A stretch of DNA of 64,000 nucleotides, taken from contig RSEF01000003.1 in NCBI GenBank assembly GCA_003993805.1, forward strand, positions 35,788,982 to 35,852,981. The letters run 5' to 3'. Positions 13,749 to 27,741 of this stretch are shown piece after piece. A program made the translations under genes and the position numbers. Position 1 is the first letter of the stretch. The number at the start of each line of letters is the position of its first letter. This stretch comes from Himantopus leucocephalus. Taxonomy: Eukaryota; Chordata; Aves; Charadriiformes; Recurvirostridae. The notes beneath the pieces were generated by a model, which did no database searches, had not been told where the DNA came from, and saw nothing but the letters and a program-made list of their open reading frames with translations.

Positions 13749-13961
13749 AAAATTAAAAAAAACCCAATAATGACAAACTCAAGATGAAATGATTGGCAAT
13801 TCACAGTGAAGGACAAGAAGGGGAATATTCTGCAGAGCACCTCTGACTACCTCATTTCTGAAGGTATCCAAAAAGCAAGGAGATGCTGCTGAACAGTGCT
13901 CTGAAGGTGACTGGAGGACTGACATTAGCAGGGACCAAGCAGTTGAAGGAGTGCTCTGAGG
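13749..13961. other. Intergenic spacer, nothing recognised
   Basis: This lies between the CR1 tail and a single-n duplication. No gene or repeat seen. Confidence 0.5.
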
Positions 13962-14173
13962 TTTCCTCTATCAGACAGTGCAGATGGCTTAACCAGGAGG
14001 CAGTCAGTGAGGAAATTCATGGGTTCTGGGATGAGATAAAAAAGTGCAGGTGGAGTCTCAGCATGCANTTTCCTCTATCAGACAGTGCAGATGGCTTAAC
14101 CAGGAGGCAGTCGGTGAGGAAATTCATGGGTTCTGGGATGAGATAAAGAAGTGCAGGTGGAGTCTCAGCATGC
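13962..14173. repeat. Direct duplication flanking single n at 14068 (probable assembly overlap)
   Basis: Bases 13962-14067 recur at 14069-14173 with two or three substitutions, separated by one n. The second copy starts directly after the n. The apparent internally repeated peptide in this stretch is produced by the duplication and is not a protein repeat. Confidence 0.83.
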
Positions 14174-17100
14174 TTTTTGGAGAGGGGTTACATGCTGGCA
14201 CAGTAGCTTGTAGGGATGTGGCTGGTTCCCAGTGTGTGCCTCAGACCTCTTAGTGATCCTGAATGAGAACAGTGTTGTGTCCAGCCCAGATGGATGCTGA
14301 GCTTCGGCTTGAGAACAGGCATGGGACTGGCAAGAGTGCTTTCTCATTCAGCTCTGGTCATCACCTGCTTCTCTCACTTTTCATCCCAATTGGCTTTAGC
14401 TGATCATCCAATTCCTACCAATCATTACAAAATGACTTAGATACTCCTCAAGCAATACAAGGATAGCTTTGGAAAGTACTGCCCAACATAAGGATGACAG
14501 AAGGATGGGCTGAAGCAAATCCATCTCCCTTTTCTGTCTTGGGTCCTTGTGCCAGAAAACAGCACTGCAGAGGTCTGGAGAAAAGAGACTAGACAGGGTT
14601 AACATACACTACTTGCATGAACTTCCCATGTTGTAGCTTAAAGGACGGCGTGAGATACCGCTCCACTATAGACCATGGTACCTGCACCTTCCAGCCTAAT
14701 TAGCAGCGGACTGTACCTGTAGCTAAGAGCTGTATTTCTCTGTCAGGGAGACACATGTGTGCTTGCTTTGCTCATGATCAGCGTGGAGGAAATGCTTCAC
14801 TGCTCTTCCAGGAGCCTGAATCTGACAGGCTGTGAGCACATTTTCTAGACCTGCCTCTTCCCTGCAAATGCCCCAACTTCAGTCAACAGACATGCCTGTA
14901 ACTGGCACCAGAAGATGACTTCAGGTGTCGACTGGCTTCAGCACGTTTAAGCTGTCAAATATGGACCTTATTCGTTACTTTTTCTCACCACTGCACGCTA
15001 TGATCGCTATCCCATTTTGCGTGCCCGATACAAGAAAAAGCTGTGGCAGAGCAGCAGGAATGGAGAAACAACAAGTTCAGAGCAGACAGCTCTTCCTACA
15101 TGACAGACCATTTCATTAGGCAAAAGGCCCAGTCAGACTGGGCACACATGATGCAATTAAGATGATTTAGCTTAATTTATGTATTAAAGAAAAGGACACA
15201 ATTGTATAATAACCTGTTCCTACTAAAATGGCAGCAACAGGACAAATCTCAAGTTTCACCTGTATGAAACCATGCTGAGGTCATGAACAGAAATACAAAG
15301 TGTGGTACACAGGACAGATCTCTGACTCCGGGCACACAAAACACCGCACATAGTTCATCATCATAGCACATAAGGGTATCAGCATGTATCACCAAGTGGG
15401 GCTGTGGTTTAAAACGCTGGTAATTATGATTCTCAAACATATCAGCCAGGTCTGCAGCTTTAATAAAGTGGCATATTTTCCCTCAGGCCATAGTTTGAAC
15501 CCACGCCTTATCTGCTAAAACTTCTGATACTTTATTTTTTTGCACACACTAAGTGCTGAATACAAGTATGAAGAATTTTGGTAATAACGGTAGAGCATTC
15601 ACACTGGCCAAGTGCTCTGCAAGCAAATCCTTTATGCAGCCCATTTCTCCTCAGTATTATTAGTAAAAATATTTAAAGTTTAATCAGTCTTTTCAGTGCT
15701 TGGCTAGGCTCTCATTCTGATGCCTGAATGAAAAGAAAATGAAAAATCTCTAATGAAAAATTCCCTAAAGAAGTTTTGTGCCACTAAGCTGATACAGGTG
15801 CAATACACCAGCTTGCTAAAGCAAATTACTCCGGCTTTGAAAACCTGAGACATTTATTCTTGAGTCCAAATTTTAAAACCTTTAAAAATCAAATGTTGGA
15901 AGTAGAAACCTGGGAGTAAAGCAAACCAAAGCCTGCATAAGTTAGTTTTGGCAAAATTAGTAAAGAAAACAGAACAAAATAAAATACGATCAAGGGAAGG
16001 GGAAACCCACAAACATAAAGGCGCTCACAGTGTGATTTTTTTAAAGTGGATTTTCACCAAAATCTTTACATAAACTGAAAACTTCATTAAAACATAAAGC
16101 TTGAAAGGGGTTAGTGGACAGGGCTCTTGTTTATTATGTGAGACTGTGATGTCAGTCCAGGTGGAGGCTGTAATGAAAATAGTTACACGATTTCAGTCCA
16201 GTTTCTTTGAACGTTAACCCAACATCACAAACCCGTTGTGTCACGTAACACCCCTTGGCAAGGCCAGGGTTGCTTCCATCTAGAAAGCCCTAAGACTGTA
16301 TGGAGGGTACGTAAACTGACCTACAAATCATTTCTGAGATAGCGGCTGAGTAAATGTAGGTTAAAATCTTATTATCGATAGTTTGGAAAAGATAAAAGGC
16401 CAGGTTTTCCAGAAAGACGCATGTGTCTGTCTTGAGCATGAAAAATATTCTCCAGGTGTGAATGGGTTCAGTTTTTGGACAAACCAATACCTGGGGGCAC
16501 CTGGTTTGCAGGTTAGTCTTGAGTGCTGTGCACACTCATATCACATGTGATGCAGACCACTTAAAAAGTAAAGCAAACGACATCTTTTTAGGAAATATGC
16601 TATAACCCCAGAATGCAGAAAAGGAAAGAGGGCAATTCAGGTGAGATAAGAAACTGGCCCACCTCCCCTCTTAGCTTGACAAGATTTTTATGAGAAGCTG
16701 AAGAGAACCTCTGAACCTCCTCTCAGGAGGTCCCACAATGGGCCTGAACCAGCCTCCAGAATCCAAACATCTCAAGGACTTCTTCGCATGAGCCTATTCC
16801 TAAAGAAGATACAGGAGGAGGAAAGAAAGTCTGATTCTGACTTGAGAAAAAGGAGTATTTTCTTTCATGACAGAAGAGTTGTGATATGCTGCCTCTGTCT
16901 GTTGCTGCCTGGGAAAACAAGCATAAGCAAATTCTCTGTTAATGCTGGCTGTTATAACTTCACCTGGGTTAAGGGAATTGCAATGGACCTTTACTGAGGC
17001 TCGGCCCCTATGCACTTAGATAACTATCGCACACACGTACACACAAAATGCTGCATTTACTCATTATGGTGTACGCACCACAGCCTTAGCAAAGTACTTG

Positions 17101-18828
17101 CATTAAATGCAATCCTTTGCTGAGGAGGTCTTTATTTCAATGTTGGAGGAAGGAAACCTGTCACTTGCAAAGGGCGCATTTCAGTTTTCTAACTCAGGCT
17201 GTCAAATGGGCTGGTGGGGTGCTCTGTGCTCCCCCAGCTCTCCCTGCCCACATTTTCTCTCGTGTCCCACACTAACAGCTAACAGTACGGAGGTGATCCG
17301 CTGCTCCCAATTAGTACCTGGATACCTTGTCAGACACCGTGTAAGGAGTCCCAGGAGTCTCCTGGAAGTTGAAATGTTGATTGCAAAGCCAGTGGAAGGT
17401 GCTGAGGGGCAAGGCAAGGCTCTGGGGCAGGTGAGGACCTAACTGCGTGCTGGCTGGATGCATTTACATCTCAATATTCACCACCATGTGCCTTTTCAGC
17501 ACAGGTACCAAAAGTCAGTCAGTCCCTCTCTTCATGAGAAGAGGGTACTGTCTTTCTTTTTCCCTTTATGAGAAGGGTGCTGGTTATTCTACATATTCTG
17601 CATGTCCCTTTTTTTTGTGGGGCAGACTCTCCCATCTTCCAGAGGTTGCACTAGTTAGATGCATCAGGAGGAAACGCCTTTGCCAGGAACAGTGTGTGTC
17701 AAACCCTGTGACAGTGCGAACAGAAAATGCCTGAAGAAGCAGACCTGCAGGCAACGTAGATCTGCTAATAGCTTGTTTAAGAAGGGCTTAAACATGTAAC
17801 AGCATAGACATATCAGCACCTCAGTAGTTATGACATGCTGAGAGGCAGTAATTTAGGCAGGCAGACAACTCCGGTGCCTCCCCAGACAAGTGAATTCGAA
17901 AAGCTGTTTGGGGATTCCAGGGCTGAATTCAGGTAGCTGAAGTGACAGGTGGGGGCCTCAGCCCCTGTGGGGACTGATCCTCTCATGGTTTGCTAAACAT
18001 GGAGTAGGGAACTGAAATTTTCCTGCAGAAGTGAGAGAGAAATTGTGCTCTTAGTGAAAAAAAAACACTGTTGCAAGTCTTTCTGATTTCTGCAAGGCAG
18101 ACTTTGTCACAAGCCCAGGCAGCAGTCTCCCAGCACAACCTTTTGAGGCAGCTTTATTCAGCTCTGCCACTGTACTCAGGTGTGCGTGAAATCCCCAAGT
18201 GCTTACATAGTAGTGTGGAGCACATTCAGACTTCGACTAGTCCCCCAAATCTCCAACTCTAGATGTATTTTCCTATCACTGTGGCAGTTTTTGGCTCTGG
18301 TTTGTAAAAGCTAGCACCAGAAGAAAACATGCATTTTTTTTTTGTTCTGAATTTGCTGGTTTTTTTTTTCCTTCTGCCAACACCAGCCCCCCGGCAAAGT
18401 GGCAACTCAGAAACAGTTCTGTTAAATGCTTGTCTAAACCTGCTTCAACCTAAATAAGTTACCACTAAAATCTGCCAGCTGAATATATTTGTGGGATGTA
18501 TGAGGGGCACAGATTTGCCTGGTGACTGGAACTGACCCAGACAGTCCGGGTTTCCAGGCGAGCACCAGCTGCCTGGGCCATGGTCCACTCCAGAGTATTA
18601 AGTCAGCCCCAGGCTGAGTAGTCAAGAGACAACACGAAGGTGCAATGCTTGGTTTTGGGTACACACAGATTCAGCAAGTCCAGGGAGAAAAACAGTACGT
18701 GTTCTACTAACAAATGCAGAATAGCGCAGATCTTGAGGTTTTCCATAATTCAACAGCTTTGTAAAGGTAATGAGTGTTTATAAGTTGTACAGACATTCCT
18801 TAAATTTTATTTATAATTAGAATTTTTT
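14174..18828. other. Intergenic sequence, no gene recognised
   Basis: No exon, RNA gene or sizeable mobile element recognised. Short A/T runs occur, for example near 18060 and 18330-18370. Open frames are short and lie on both strands. Confidence 0.55.
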
Positions 18829-18888
18829 CTAGAACTATAGAAAGACTTAGGTTGGTTAGGACCTCCAAAGACCATCTAGTCCAACTTA
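18829..18888 (-). mobile_element. Short CR1 LINE 3'-end fragment, minus strand
   Basis: About 60 bases match the reverse complement of the CR1 3' end: a 'gttggttaggacctccaaag' type block followed by 'accatctagtccaact'. Only the extreme 3' end is present, as is common for severely 5'-truncated CR1 insertions. It is decayed. Confidence 0.8.
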
Positions 18889-21800
18889 AAATAATGAGTA
18901 AAAGTATTCATATTTGAAAGCCAAATGCCACAAGCCATATTTTCACTAATCCCTCAAATCATCTTCTCTGGAGATAAGTAGCAAACATATCTGCAGTTCT
19001 AAACCAAAAGCAAAATTGATGTAACATTCAAATAATTTTTATAAACAAGGAATAATGGCAGAATGTCACTCATGGCATGGCCAGCACAGGGTGCAACTAG
19101 AAAGGAGAGCGCGCTGGGCACAGCTTACTTCTACCTCAGGAGCTCTCTGAGTCTCGAGGGGGCCCGCAGAGCTCTTCTTTCCCGGAAATATTAATTAGTT
19201 TGTTGTTGTTGTCATATATTTATTTTTCTTAGCATCTAATAGCAGATGTGCATTTGCTATTACACCTTTGTTGGGAATTTAATAGCTGCTGTCCTTAGAC
19301 TGAACTATTGCTTTATTAGTCAATTCCTCATAAATTGCTTTCAAAAAGAAAATATTTTCTTCGCAAGAAAGTTTTTTCTAGAAAACAAATACAGTTTTAA
19401 AAATGTTTTCTATGTTTCTAACCTCATTTTTATGTTTCCTTTCTTTGAACTAATTGCTCATTCCTGACCAGTTCTGTTTCCCAGTATCCCATCTGAAGAT
19501 CATTACACTATGGATGTATTCAATCACCTTTTTATCACCTCAGAAGGAGGGGCTAGTAACATACTACTTTCCCTAGCTTACTCTTATTCAAAGAAAAATA
19601 ATATATTACTGTAGGGACCAACTTTCTTTTATTCTGGTTATTGATGCCATCATCTGATATCCATCAATGAAGCTTTTTATTCTGTATATATCTACGTATA
19701 ATACAATTGTCTGGAGAGTCAATGTGAACTTTTTAAAAGAATTAAAGCAATGTACGCCTCCTTTATATGTGACAGCAAGTGAAAGCCTTGTATGATTAAA
19801 GTATCAGTATTGGTTTGGTTTAGTTCCCAGATGTGCATGTTCCACTTCTCCCCTAACTCTCTAAAGACCTCAGTTTGGCTCAGTACAGCAAGTCTATTAA
19901 AAAACTCTCCTGTGACATCCCTGTTACAGCAGAACAGAACTGCTTGGCTGCTAGGATTCTGGAGTTTGAATGTTTTTCTGTTTGCATACAAAAAAATGTT
20001 GGATGCTAGGCTGTGACATCACCTTGTCCCAAATCCTACCTCTATGGTTTCAACTACTCTGCTTTCCTGTGCTTACAGCAGTTTGAGCTTCTCCAGCAGC
20101 TTGTTGGTTCAATGGAGAAATTTTCACCTCGTTCATCCGAAGTCTAACAAGCAGCCATTGGTGATGTAGCATGAGTGGAGGGCTTTATTTGCTGAAGTCT
20201 GCCTCTCAGGGGAATTTTATTGGCATATTTGAAGAGCTGAGGATGTTTTTGTAGTATAGAAGCCAAGCTGACCGCGATAAGACCCTGTGGGGTGGAGCTC
20301 CAGGGTACTTTCTGTGTTTAGTTAAAATCTTATATCTGTGAGTAATTTAAAATGTTGGTTATATTTTATGGAAGACTTGTGACTCAGCTTCCTCAAGAGG
20401 CCTATAAACATGAGTGTCTTCTTAGTCTATGAGCAACACATTGCAATGCCAGAATTTAAAACAAACAAACAACCACCCCCTGTCCCCCAATCTCTCCTAA
20501 GACAATAGTTGAGATTCTAAAGGCTAAATTAATTAGCTTTCCAAAAGGAAGAGAGGGTGAAGTCTAGGAGAGTCACTGACTTCCCAAAATAACATGCTAA
20601 GCAAGCCAGAGTCCAATCCAAGGCTTGTTGAAGACAGTGAAAGGAATCCTTTCACTCCAACAGGAGTCTAAGGACTCTGCTACATCCAATAGCACCATGA
20701 AATATAGGAAATTGTGACTAAAATTTTATAAAATACTACAGTCATTTAGGCACAGGACATTTCGAAGGAATATCTACTTTATGGACAAGAAAAACACAGA
20801 GTTTGAATTTTATATATGTGAGACTATCTTGATGTAAATCTGTGGGATAGCAGAAGTTAGGAGTGGCAATCATTAGTTGAGTAGTAATAGGATTCCTTGC
20901 TTTAGTTTGTCTTGTCAAGACAAAAGGGAAGAGCCCACAAATATATAGGGCAAAATTACTTAAAAATTTCTGTCTTGCCTTGCTGAGCTGATGTGTATGC
21001 AGTATGTGCAATAGATACGGTAGCAGGTTGTGCATATCAACCATTGTGCTGTGACTACCACCCCGTTAAAACTTGCTGCTTGGTATATAGCTAGCATATA
21101 GCTAAGAAATAGTCACACTAAACATTATTTCTGTTGGAAACAACCTTCAATGTTTATGATAGTCACTAGAAGAATTATAAATACGCAACAACTCCATACA
21201 TTTGGAATCTGAAATACTCCACAATTTACAAAAATATCAGTTCCCTCATTTCCAGGAAATCTGCCCTGCATTTTCCCATTGACTGACATGACTGACTTTC
21301 ATGACCCAGCTAACCCAGACTGTTTTCTTGTGACACGGCACGCAAGCAAACACAGAAACCTCTCTACTTTCTGTAGCAGAGATTGTAATCATCTATGTAT
21401 GTAAATTATGAAAACACAAATTAAATAACCTCCACAATACTTTGCTACTTGTACGTTGGATCTTTTCCTGTGCTAAGCTCCTCTGTTTCCGTAGGAACAC
21501 AATTTGACGCTACTTGTGTATCTGTTTTAAACAGCCACATAAATAGAGATCCACTGTGGAGAAGAAGAGGGGACTGTTGTAGTTGATGGGATTTTGCTCA
21601 AATCACCCACAGTGAAGAAAGAATTGCGAGTATTTATGACAAAACAGGATAAATTTGTGGTTTTAGATTTGTAATATTAGTCTAAAAAATCTTTTCTAAT
21701 TAAGACTGCTTTAAAAGGCAACCTGTTCAAAGTCTTAATTTTGCAATATCTTACTCAAAAGAAAAACTGAAAACCCAAATGTCTAAAGATGCGCTTCTGA

Positions 21801-24800
21801 TTTTCACATATTTGTATCTGAATTCATGAGCATCTGCTACTCTTGAGTATTAACTAAAAATACAGCAACAATGATATTAGGAAAAGACAATTATTTCTCA
21901 GGTTTTGTTTGCTTTTGGAAAATGGAACTTTTATAGTATTCTGGGGTATTTTTGCCACATATGCTATGTAAAGGATTGTGAGAAATATAACTTCTAGCAC
22001 GAGTTTTTTTTTTCAGTTCTAGAGCTGGCGGATCAAGCAGCCAGCCAAGAAACACCATAGAGGAATGTGTTGTGGGAATAGTAGTTCAGGTAGATGGTTT
22101 GGCATGTTTCCTCCTATTGCACTGTTAAATTCCGGAGGACTGGGCTTGCCAGGACTCAGTACAGCCTTCTGCATAAGTTACAGCCCGATGGGGCTCCCGG
22201 ATTCACTAGATTCATGCACCAGAAACCTGCCAGCAACGCTGCAGAAAATGTAACTCTCTAAAAACCAGATGCAGCCTGCAGTGGCAGAGAGGCTGGTATT
22301 CACACACTCACAGCACGTCCAGACAATCCCACCCCATAAGCCTCTTGCCGTCAGCATTTTAAGAGACCTTTCTGGAGTCTCCTATAATTTATTATTTTTC
22401 TAGAAAAATATGCTTTTCATGGAGTTGCGTAGGTTTTGTTACAAAAACACAGACTCTAAGAAGTTGCAATTTTCTTTTAAAATGCTTTAGAAGTTCTATA
22501 GTAACTTGTTCAGGTTTTTGATCACTTTCTGGCTTTATCCCTATTGAATTTTGTGAAATGCTTTCATAAAGGAAATAATTCATTAATGTGGTAGCCCTTA
22601 GCACAGGCCTAAATGAGGAAGAGAAGTTTGAGTTCCCCATTGCTGGTGACAGCAGTACATAGGAAATCCTTGCCCAATCCTCCCACCCAGTACTTGGCAC
22701 GGGATGTGGTTGGAGAGCCAAAGGTCTGAGCCTGGGGAAGCACTATATCTAAGGTGATTACGATTTATTAGGCTATACACAAACAAATCCTCTGCACTAA
22801 TTAGGGAGACTGGCAGAGAAGGGAGTAAATTGCAGCTGAAAAGGAAGACAGGAAGGTGAGCCGATAAAGACAGTCTCCCTGACCAGAAGCCTGCAGGCGC
22901 TGCTGTCAGCACTGCCTGTGTTCAGTTCCATGCTGAACTGCAGACCAAATTAAAATCAGTGCTGCCCACTGAGTGCCACAGTCTCGCCAGGACCCTGACT
23001 TCAGCCGTCACCTCTTTACTCAAGAGGAATAAACTTGAGGAAGAGAAAGAGAGAGAAACAACAAGAGGATTCTTTAGAGCTCTTAAAAAAGTTGTCCAAT
23101 GAAGAAAATATAGACTACGTGGCTTTGAAGTACTTGCGGGTTGTCTCTGTCAAGTACTGCTACAGAGAAGAACCAAGACTTTTCAAAAGAGGAAAAAAGA
23201 TCCTTTCTCAGGCTCTTTCATTTGACACCTAAGTATTACTTTGTCATGTCTGGAGTGACAGAATCAGGTTTTTCCTACTTTCACTCAGCCTCAAAACTCT
23301 TAGTGATGGAAAACGGTCTTGTTTAAACTTTTCACAGTGGTTTATTTGTTCTTTGCCTTTACTGGTTCACTCCTGATTCTATAGTCTCCATCTGTAAAGC
23401 ACACCCAGTGTAGAGGTGTCTTAAATTCTGTCTGCTGTTCTTGTATTAGGAGCATGATTTCAGTGATGAATGTTTATAAGACAGCTTGAGGAATTTCATC
23501 CTCCCCTGGTAAACTGTGTAGGAGATTGCCTTAATGGACAAAGAAAAATGTCTGTTGGACTGTACCCAGAAGCTTGGACTTGCTTACAAAGGAGAAAATA
23601 CATGTTTAACCTTCTGGTATCGTGTGCAGAAGACACACTTAAAAAAATGTTCACCTCTCTTCTCACAACCTAAAATGGAACCAGTGAAAGATTAATGTGA
23701 TTTTCAGTATTTTATGGCAAATCACTTAGGTGTGACAAGTTTAATTCTGCCTCTTGACCAGATGTCTTACAAGGCTGTCCTGCTCTGTTTTCTTCTACAA
23801 ATACCTCTGACTGGGAAAATAAATTACAGATGACTGTGAAAAACTGAAGAGAACTAAAAGGTATGAAAAGAGAAAGTGATAATAGGCTTTATTCACAGGT
23901 GTAAGGATTCTGACTTGAAACAACAGATTAAAAGCTGCAGCCCAGTTTTAACTTCCCTGAATAGTTTGCTTGAGAAAGACTTGGAACATAAATTCAGCAA
24001 GCCATGATGTTAAATAGATTTATGCTTCTGCAGTTCATTTAATCAGGACCTGAATAAAGACTTCAGGATGTGAGCTGTTCTGAAGTCTACATGACACAAG
24101 GTTTTCTGAGCTTAAGTTAAATTCACTCTTGAAGTTTCTAACTTACACTGAAGAGATGCAGAATCACCATGCATTGTCTGACTAATCTATCATGTTGCAT
24201 TTATTGTAAAGGAAATATACATGTTCAGAGCTATTGAAGAATGGCTGCTAACAGGTCAAGAGTCTAAAAAATATTCATGACAAACAGTTGCTGAGCATTT
24301 CACTGCTTGCTTAAAAACTGTGGATACCTAGCAGTTATAAAACAGTTTCAAACAGAACCTAAGCATCGTTGAGGTTGCAGCCAGGGTGCTAGTGCCTTTC
24401 TCAGCCTGAGAACAGTAATTGAGAACTATGAATGGCCCTCTGTGTTTCTTCCCCTCCCTCACTGGTCTAGGTTAGATGTCCGTTAACTGTAACCCCATGG
24501 AAAATGTTATGTGCCAGGAGTGGAAAAGCACAGCAGTGATAGTCCCATGTAGCTGATGGAGTGATTAAAAGTCAATGGGCCCCTTCTACTGCTGCATCTC
24601 AAAAAGGGAAGAGAGAATGCCTCTTTTTCCTTAGAGCACTTTATCCCTGCTGCTGCTTCTGGGCTGGAGAAGGATGGATGCTCTTTCTGCTGTTGGCATT
24701 GCCTGAGGTGCTCTGGAATAGGAGACTCACAGCTCTTTCCTTCACTGGAGCCCTGGAGAACCAGAATTTCTCTCCCACATTGCTGGAAAAGACTATCCGT

Positions 24801-27069
24801 CCAAAGTGGGATTACAATGGAAATGTGGGCTTGATCCTGGCCCCACCTCTCAGGTGCACAGGCTCCCTGACCCATGGTAGCTTCCCTACTGAGTTGTCAA
24901 GAAGCCCAGAAAGCATGCAAACTGTTGATAGAGAAAGCCAAGTAAGCCTGCAGGGGAAGCAGGCAGCTTGGGATCCTGCCTGGCTTCTGTTACAGTCAAT
25001 GTCCTGCTCAGCAATCTGTCAATTACGGTTTGTTTTTTTGACAGAAATTTCCAACCACTCCTGCTCTGTGCTGCTACTCCTGATCCAAATGAGAAAGGCA
25101 AAATGGCCCAGAGAGCCTCGCACAGGGAAGGTGCAGGGCCCTGGGAGACCTGGCATTACGGCAGGTCTGCAGTCCTGGCTGCCACAGCCCAACCACAATA
25201 CGCTTCCAAAATGTCAGATATTCCCTCTAAAATTAAGTATGCATATTCACTCTAGTGTGACCGCCAAAACCGTACACATGCCTTGCCAGGGACTTTAAAT
25301 AAAGGGGTTTATGCAACACTCTTGTCCTTTGATAAAAAGTTCTGCTTCTTATTACTAGTCCTGGTCACTATTCTTTGCATTTAAGAGGAAAGTGAATGCT
25401 CCTGCTATTTTTTTTCCACAAAGTATACGCTTTTTTATTAAACACCCAATTGTTTAACAACTTGCACTTGTTACCTTAGCTGACTGAAACACATTTATAG
25501 CCAAGCCGGACAATGGTGTCTATCTGAAGTACACAGAACTTCCAAAATTACTGTGTCTGAAACTACCACCACTGAAGCCAGGCTCTTAAAATGAATTGGG
25601 ACATTGCTCCTGATGAGAGCAATATTGTTAAACAGTTACTGTGACTTTACTGGCTCAGCTTAACCAACAAATCAATTATCATGTTATTTCTTTACATTGC
25701 AACCCTCCATGCACTGCTCTTTTCCATATATTAGAATGGGAAACATGATGAAAATATGAAGCTTGTGTTCAGTGCATATTTTTCATCTTCTCATGGTATT
25801 TAGATGTAGATATTACAAAGAAAATGAACTAGAATCTAAGTAGTAACTTTACTTTTTAAACTAAAGTGCCTATAATGATGCTGTTTTCCAGCTCGGTTTG
25901 ATGTAATTTTTAGTATGCTTTACTGTTAAACACTGAGTATGATCTTAGGGCCATCACAGATATAGACTGCCATTGCCTCAAAGAGATTAAAATATATTTA
26001 AAAAAAGATGCAGATAAGGAAAAATGCACAGAGAAACCTGTGTTTTTTAAGAAATACCAGTCAAGCTTCTTTGCTGGTCCAGACTGCTGTTCAGTACAAC
26101 TCTTCGGGAAAAGGCAGCCAAGATAAGCAGGGAAGCTATCACAGCTTCGTGATTTTCTGCTCATCCTCCTGTTTCAGTTCAAAATAGATTGCAGGACATC
26201 TGCCAAAGGTTGAAACTAAAGTCATCCTTTTTAAGACCAAAGAGCAAATGATGATCACATGGGCTGGCCTCCAGTATAACACAATCCAAGTATCTGTCTC
26301 CAATAATTTCGATGACAAGGATGTCTTACAATAGGCAGAGGTCGGTATACCCTAGGGACATAAGAGCAAGATTCAGAAGTCTACAGCCTGAAGCAGATGG
26401 ACAGCTACTGATATGCAACTTGAAGATCTGTTACCCTTTCTCTCCCCAGAAGTTACAGGAGGCCTATACCTCTGTACCCTGCTTACACACTTAAGTTCAG
26501 GAGGAAAGAATTCAGGTCATGGTCACCTTTGTTGCAGAGACAAGCTCTCCTGGCATTTAAAATTTTACAGACTTTCTCCACCTTTCTTTATGTCTTCCTT
26601 TTTTGCTTTTACCTCCAGTATTTACTTGTGATTATTCCACTTTTCTTCTGAGCATCTGTTCTTCTGCTTCTGCTCTTTGATTTTTTTTCCTGAGACTTGA
26701 AGGATACAACGCTCTGAGCTGAATCTTTCTCATTAACAGTCAACTTACACAGAGCCACACCATGAGAATTACTCTCGTTCAGATCTACACTAGAAACAAG
26801 AATAAACATCACCAAGATCTCTGCTGCTCTCTTAACTAGTCCCGAGATATCTATTACTCTCCACCTAGTACAGATACAGGACACAAGCAGTTAAGTGCTG
26901 TCTTTCCTTTCTCTGTTTGGATCTTCTATCCTTTCTACTACAACAGTCCCAATTAGTGGTGCACTCTCAAGGCATGCTTCCATGAGATGAGTGAAGTCAG
27001 TCATCTTTTTCTTCCAGCTCTTGGCCATGTGCTCCTGCCTCTTTTCTCACGCTGGGCTCTGCCCTGAGC
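18889..27069. other. Intergenic sequence, no gene recognised
   Basis: Eight kilobases without a recognisable gene. The longest open frame (24561-25298, + strand, about 245 codons) has no recognisable domain and is overlapped by long frames on the other strand and frame. It also lacks the low-complexity or motif structure of a known protein, so I do not call it coding. AATAAA-type sequences occur, for example near 25300, but none can be tied to a transcript. Confidence 0.5.
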
Positions 27070-27331
27070 TGATTCAACCACCAGTCTGGCAGAAAATTAA
27101 CTCAACAAAAAAGTGTTTTTCAGCCAAGTCAATGAGCTGAGCAATGTAGGGGACACTGGATTTGGTGCAAGGGAAGGTGTAAATGCACAGGGAAAAAAAT
27201 NTGATTCAACCACCAGTCTGGCAGAAAATTAACTCAACAAAAAAGCGTTTTTCAGCCAAGTCAATGAGCTGAGCAATGTAGAGAACACTGGATTTGGTGC
27301 AAGGGAAGGTGTAAATGCACAGGAAAAAAAA
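27070..27331. repeat. Direct duplication flanking single n at 27201 (probable assembly overlap)
   Basis: Bases 27070-27200 recur at 27202-27331 with about four differences, and the second copy starts directly after the n. It follows the same pattern as the other single-n joins. Confidence 0.84.
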
Positions 27332-27741
27332 CAGGACACCCGCTTTGGATGGCAGCAAGCTGTTGTCCAAGCAGCTATGCCTTCTGTCTGTCTGTTCTGT
27401 CCTCCCTCCTTCTGTTTTCCTTTTTCCAGACTTCAGATCTTCTCTCTTTCCTTACCTCTTCTTAGATAAAACTAGTGAAAACCAAAGCCTAACCTGGCTG
27501 TTTGTTTGTATCTCAGTCTCCTGAGGCCAAAATCTTAAAGACCACGCTCCTAGATTGACTCAAAGTACTCCCACAGCCATCAGCGGGTACCACCTGGCCC
27601 CCAGCCTTCCCCACCACTGGGCACCACAGCTGCCACCGCTGCCCACAGGGCGCTTGCAGGCAGGTTTCACAGCCGGACACAGAACACAACAACAAATGAG
27701 TATCTCAGCCCAGTTCCATCAGGACTGACCAAGGATCTCAT
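27332..27741. other. Intergenic spacer before CR1, nothing recognised
   Basis: No gene or repeat recognised. The right half (about 27590-27680) is moderately G+C rich but poor in CpG. Confidence 0.5.

Noticed and set aside
24561..25298. Open frame of about 245 codons on the + strand
   Set aside because: No recognisable domain, overlapped by frames of similar quality in other frames and on the other strand, and no promoter or splice context. Length alone is not enough in a 64 kb window.
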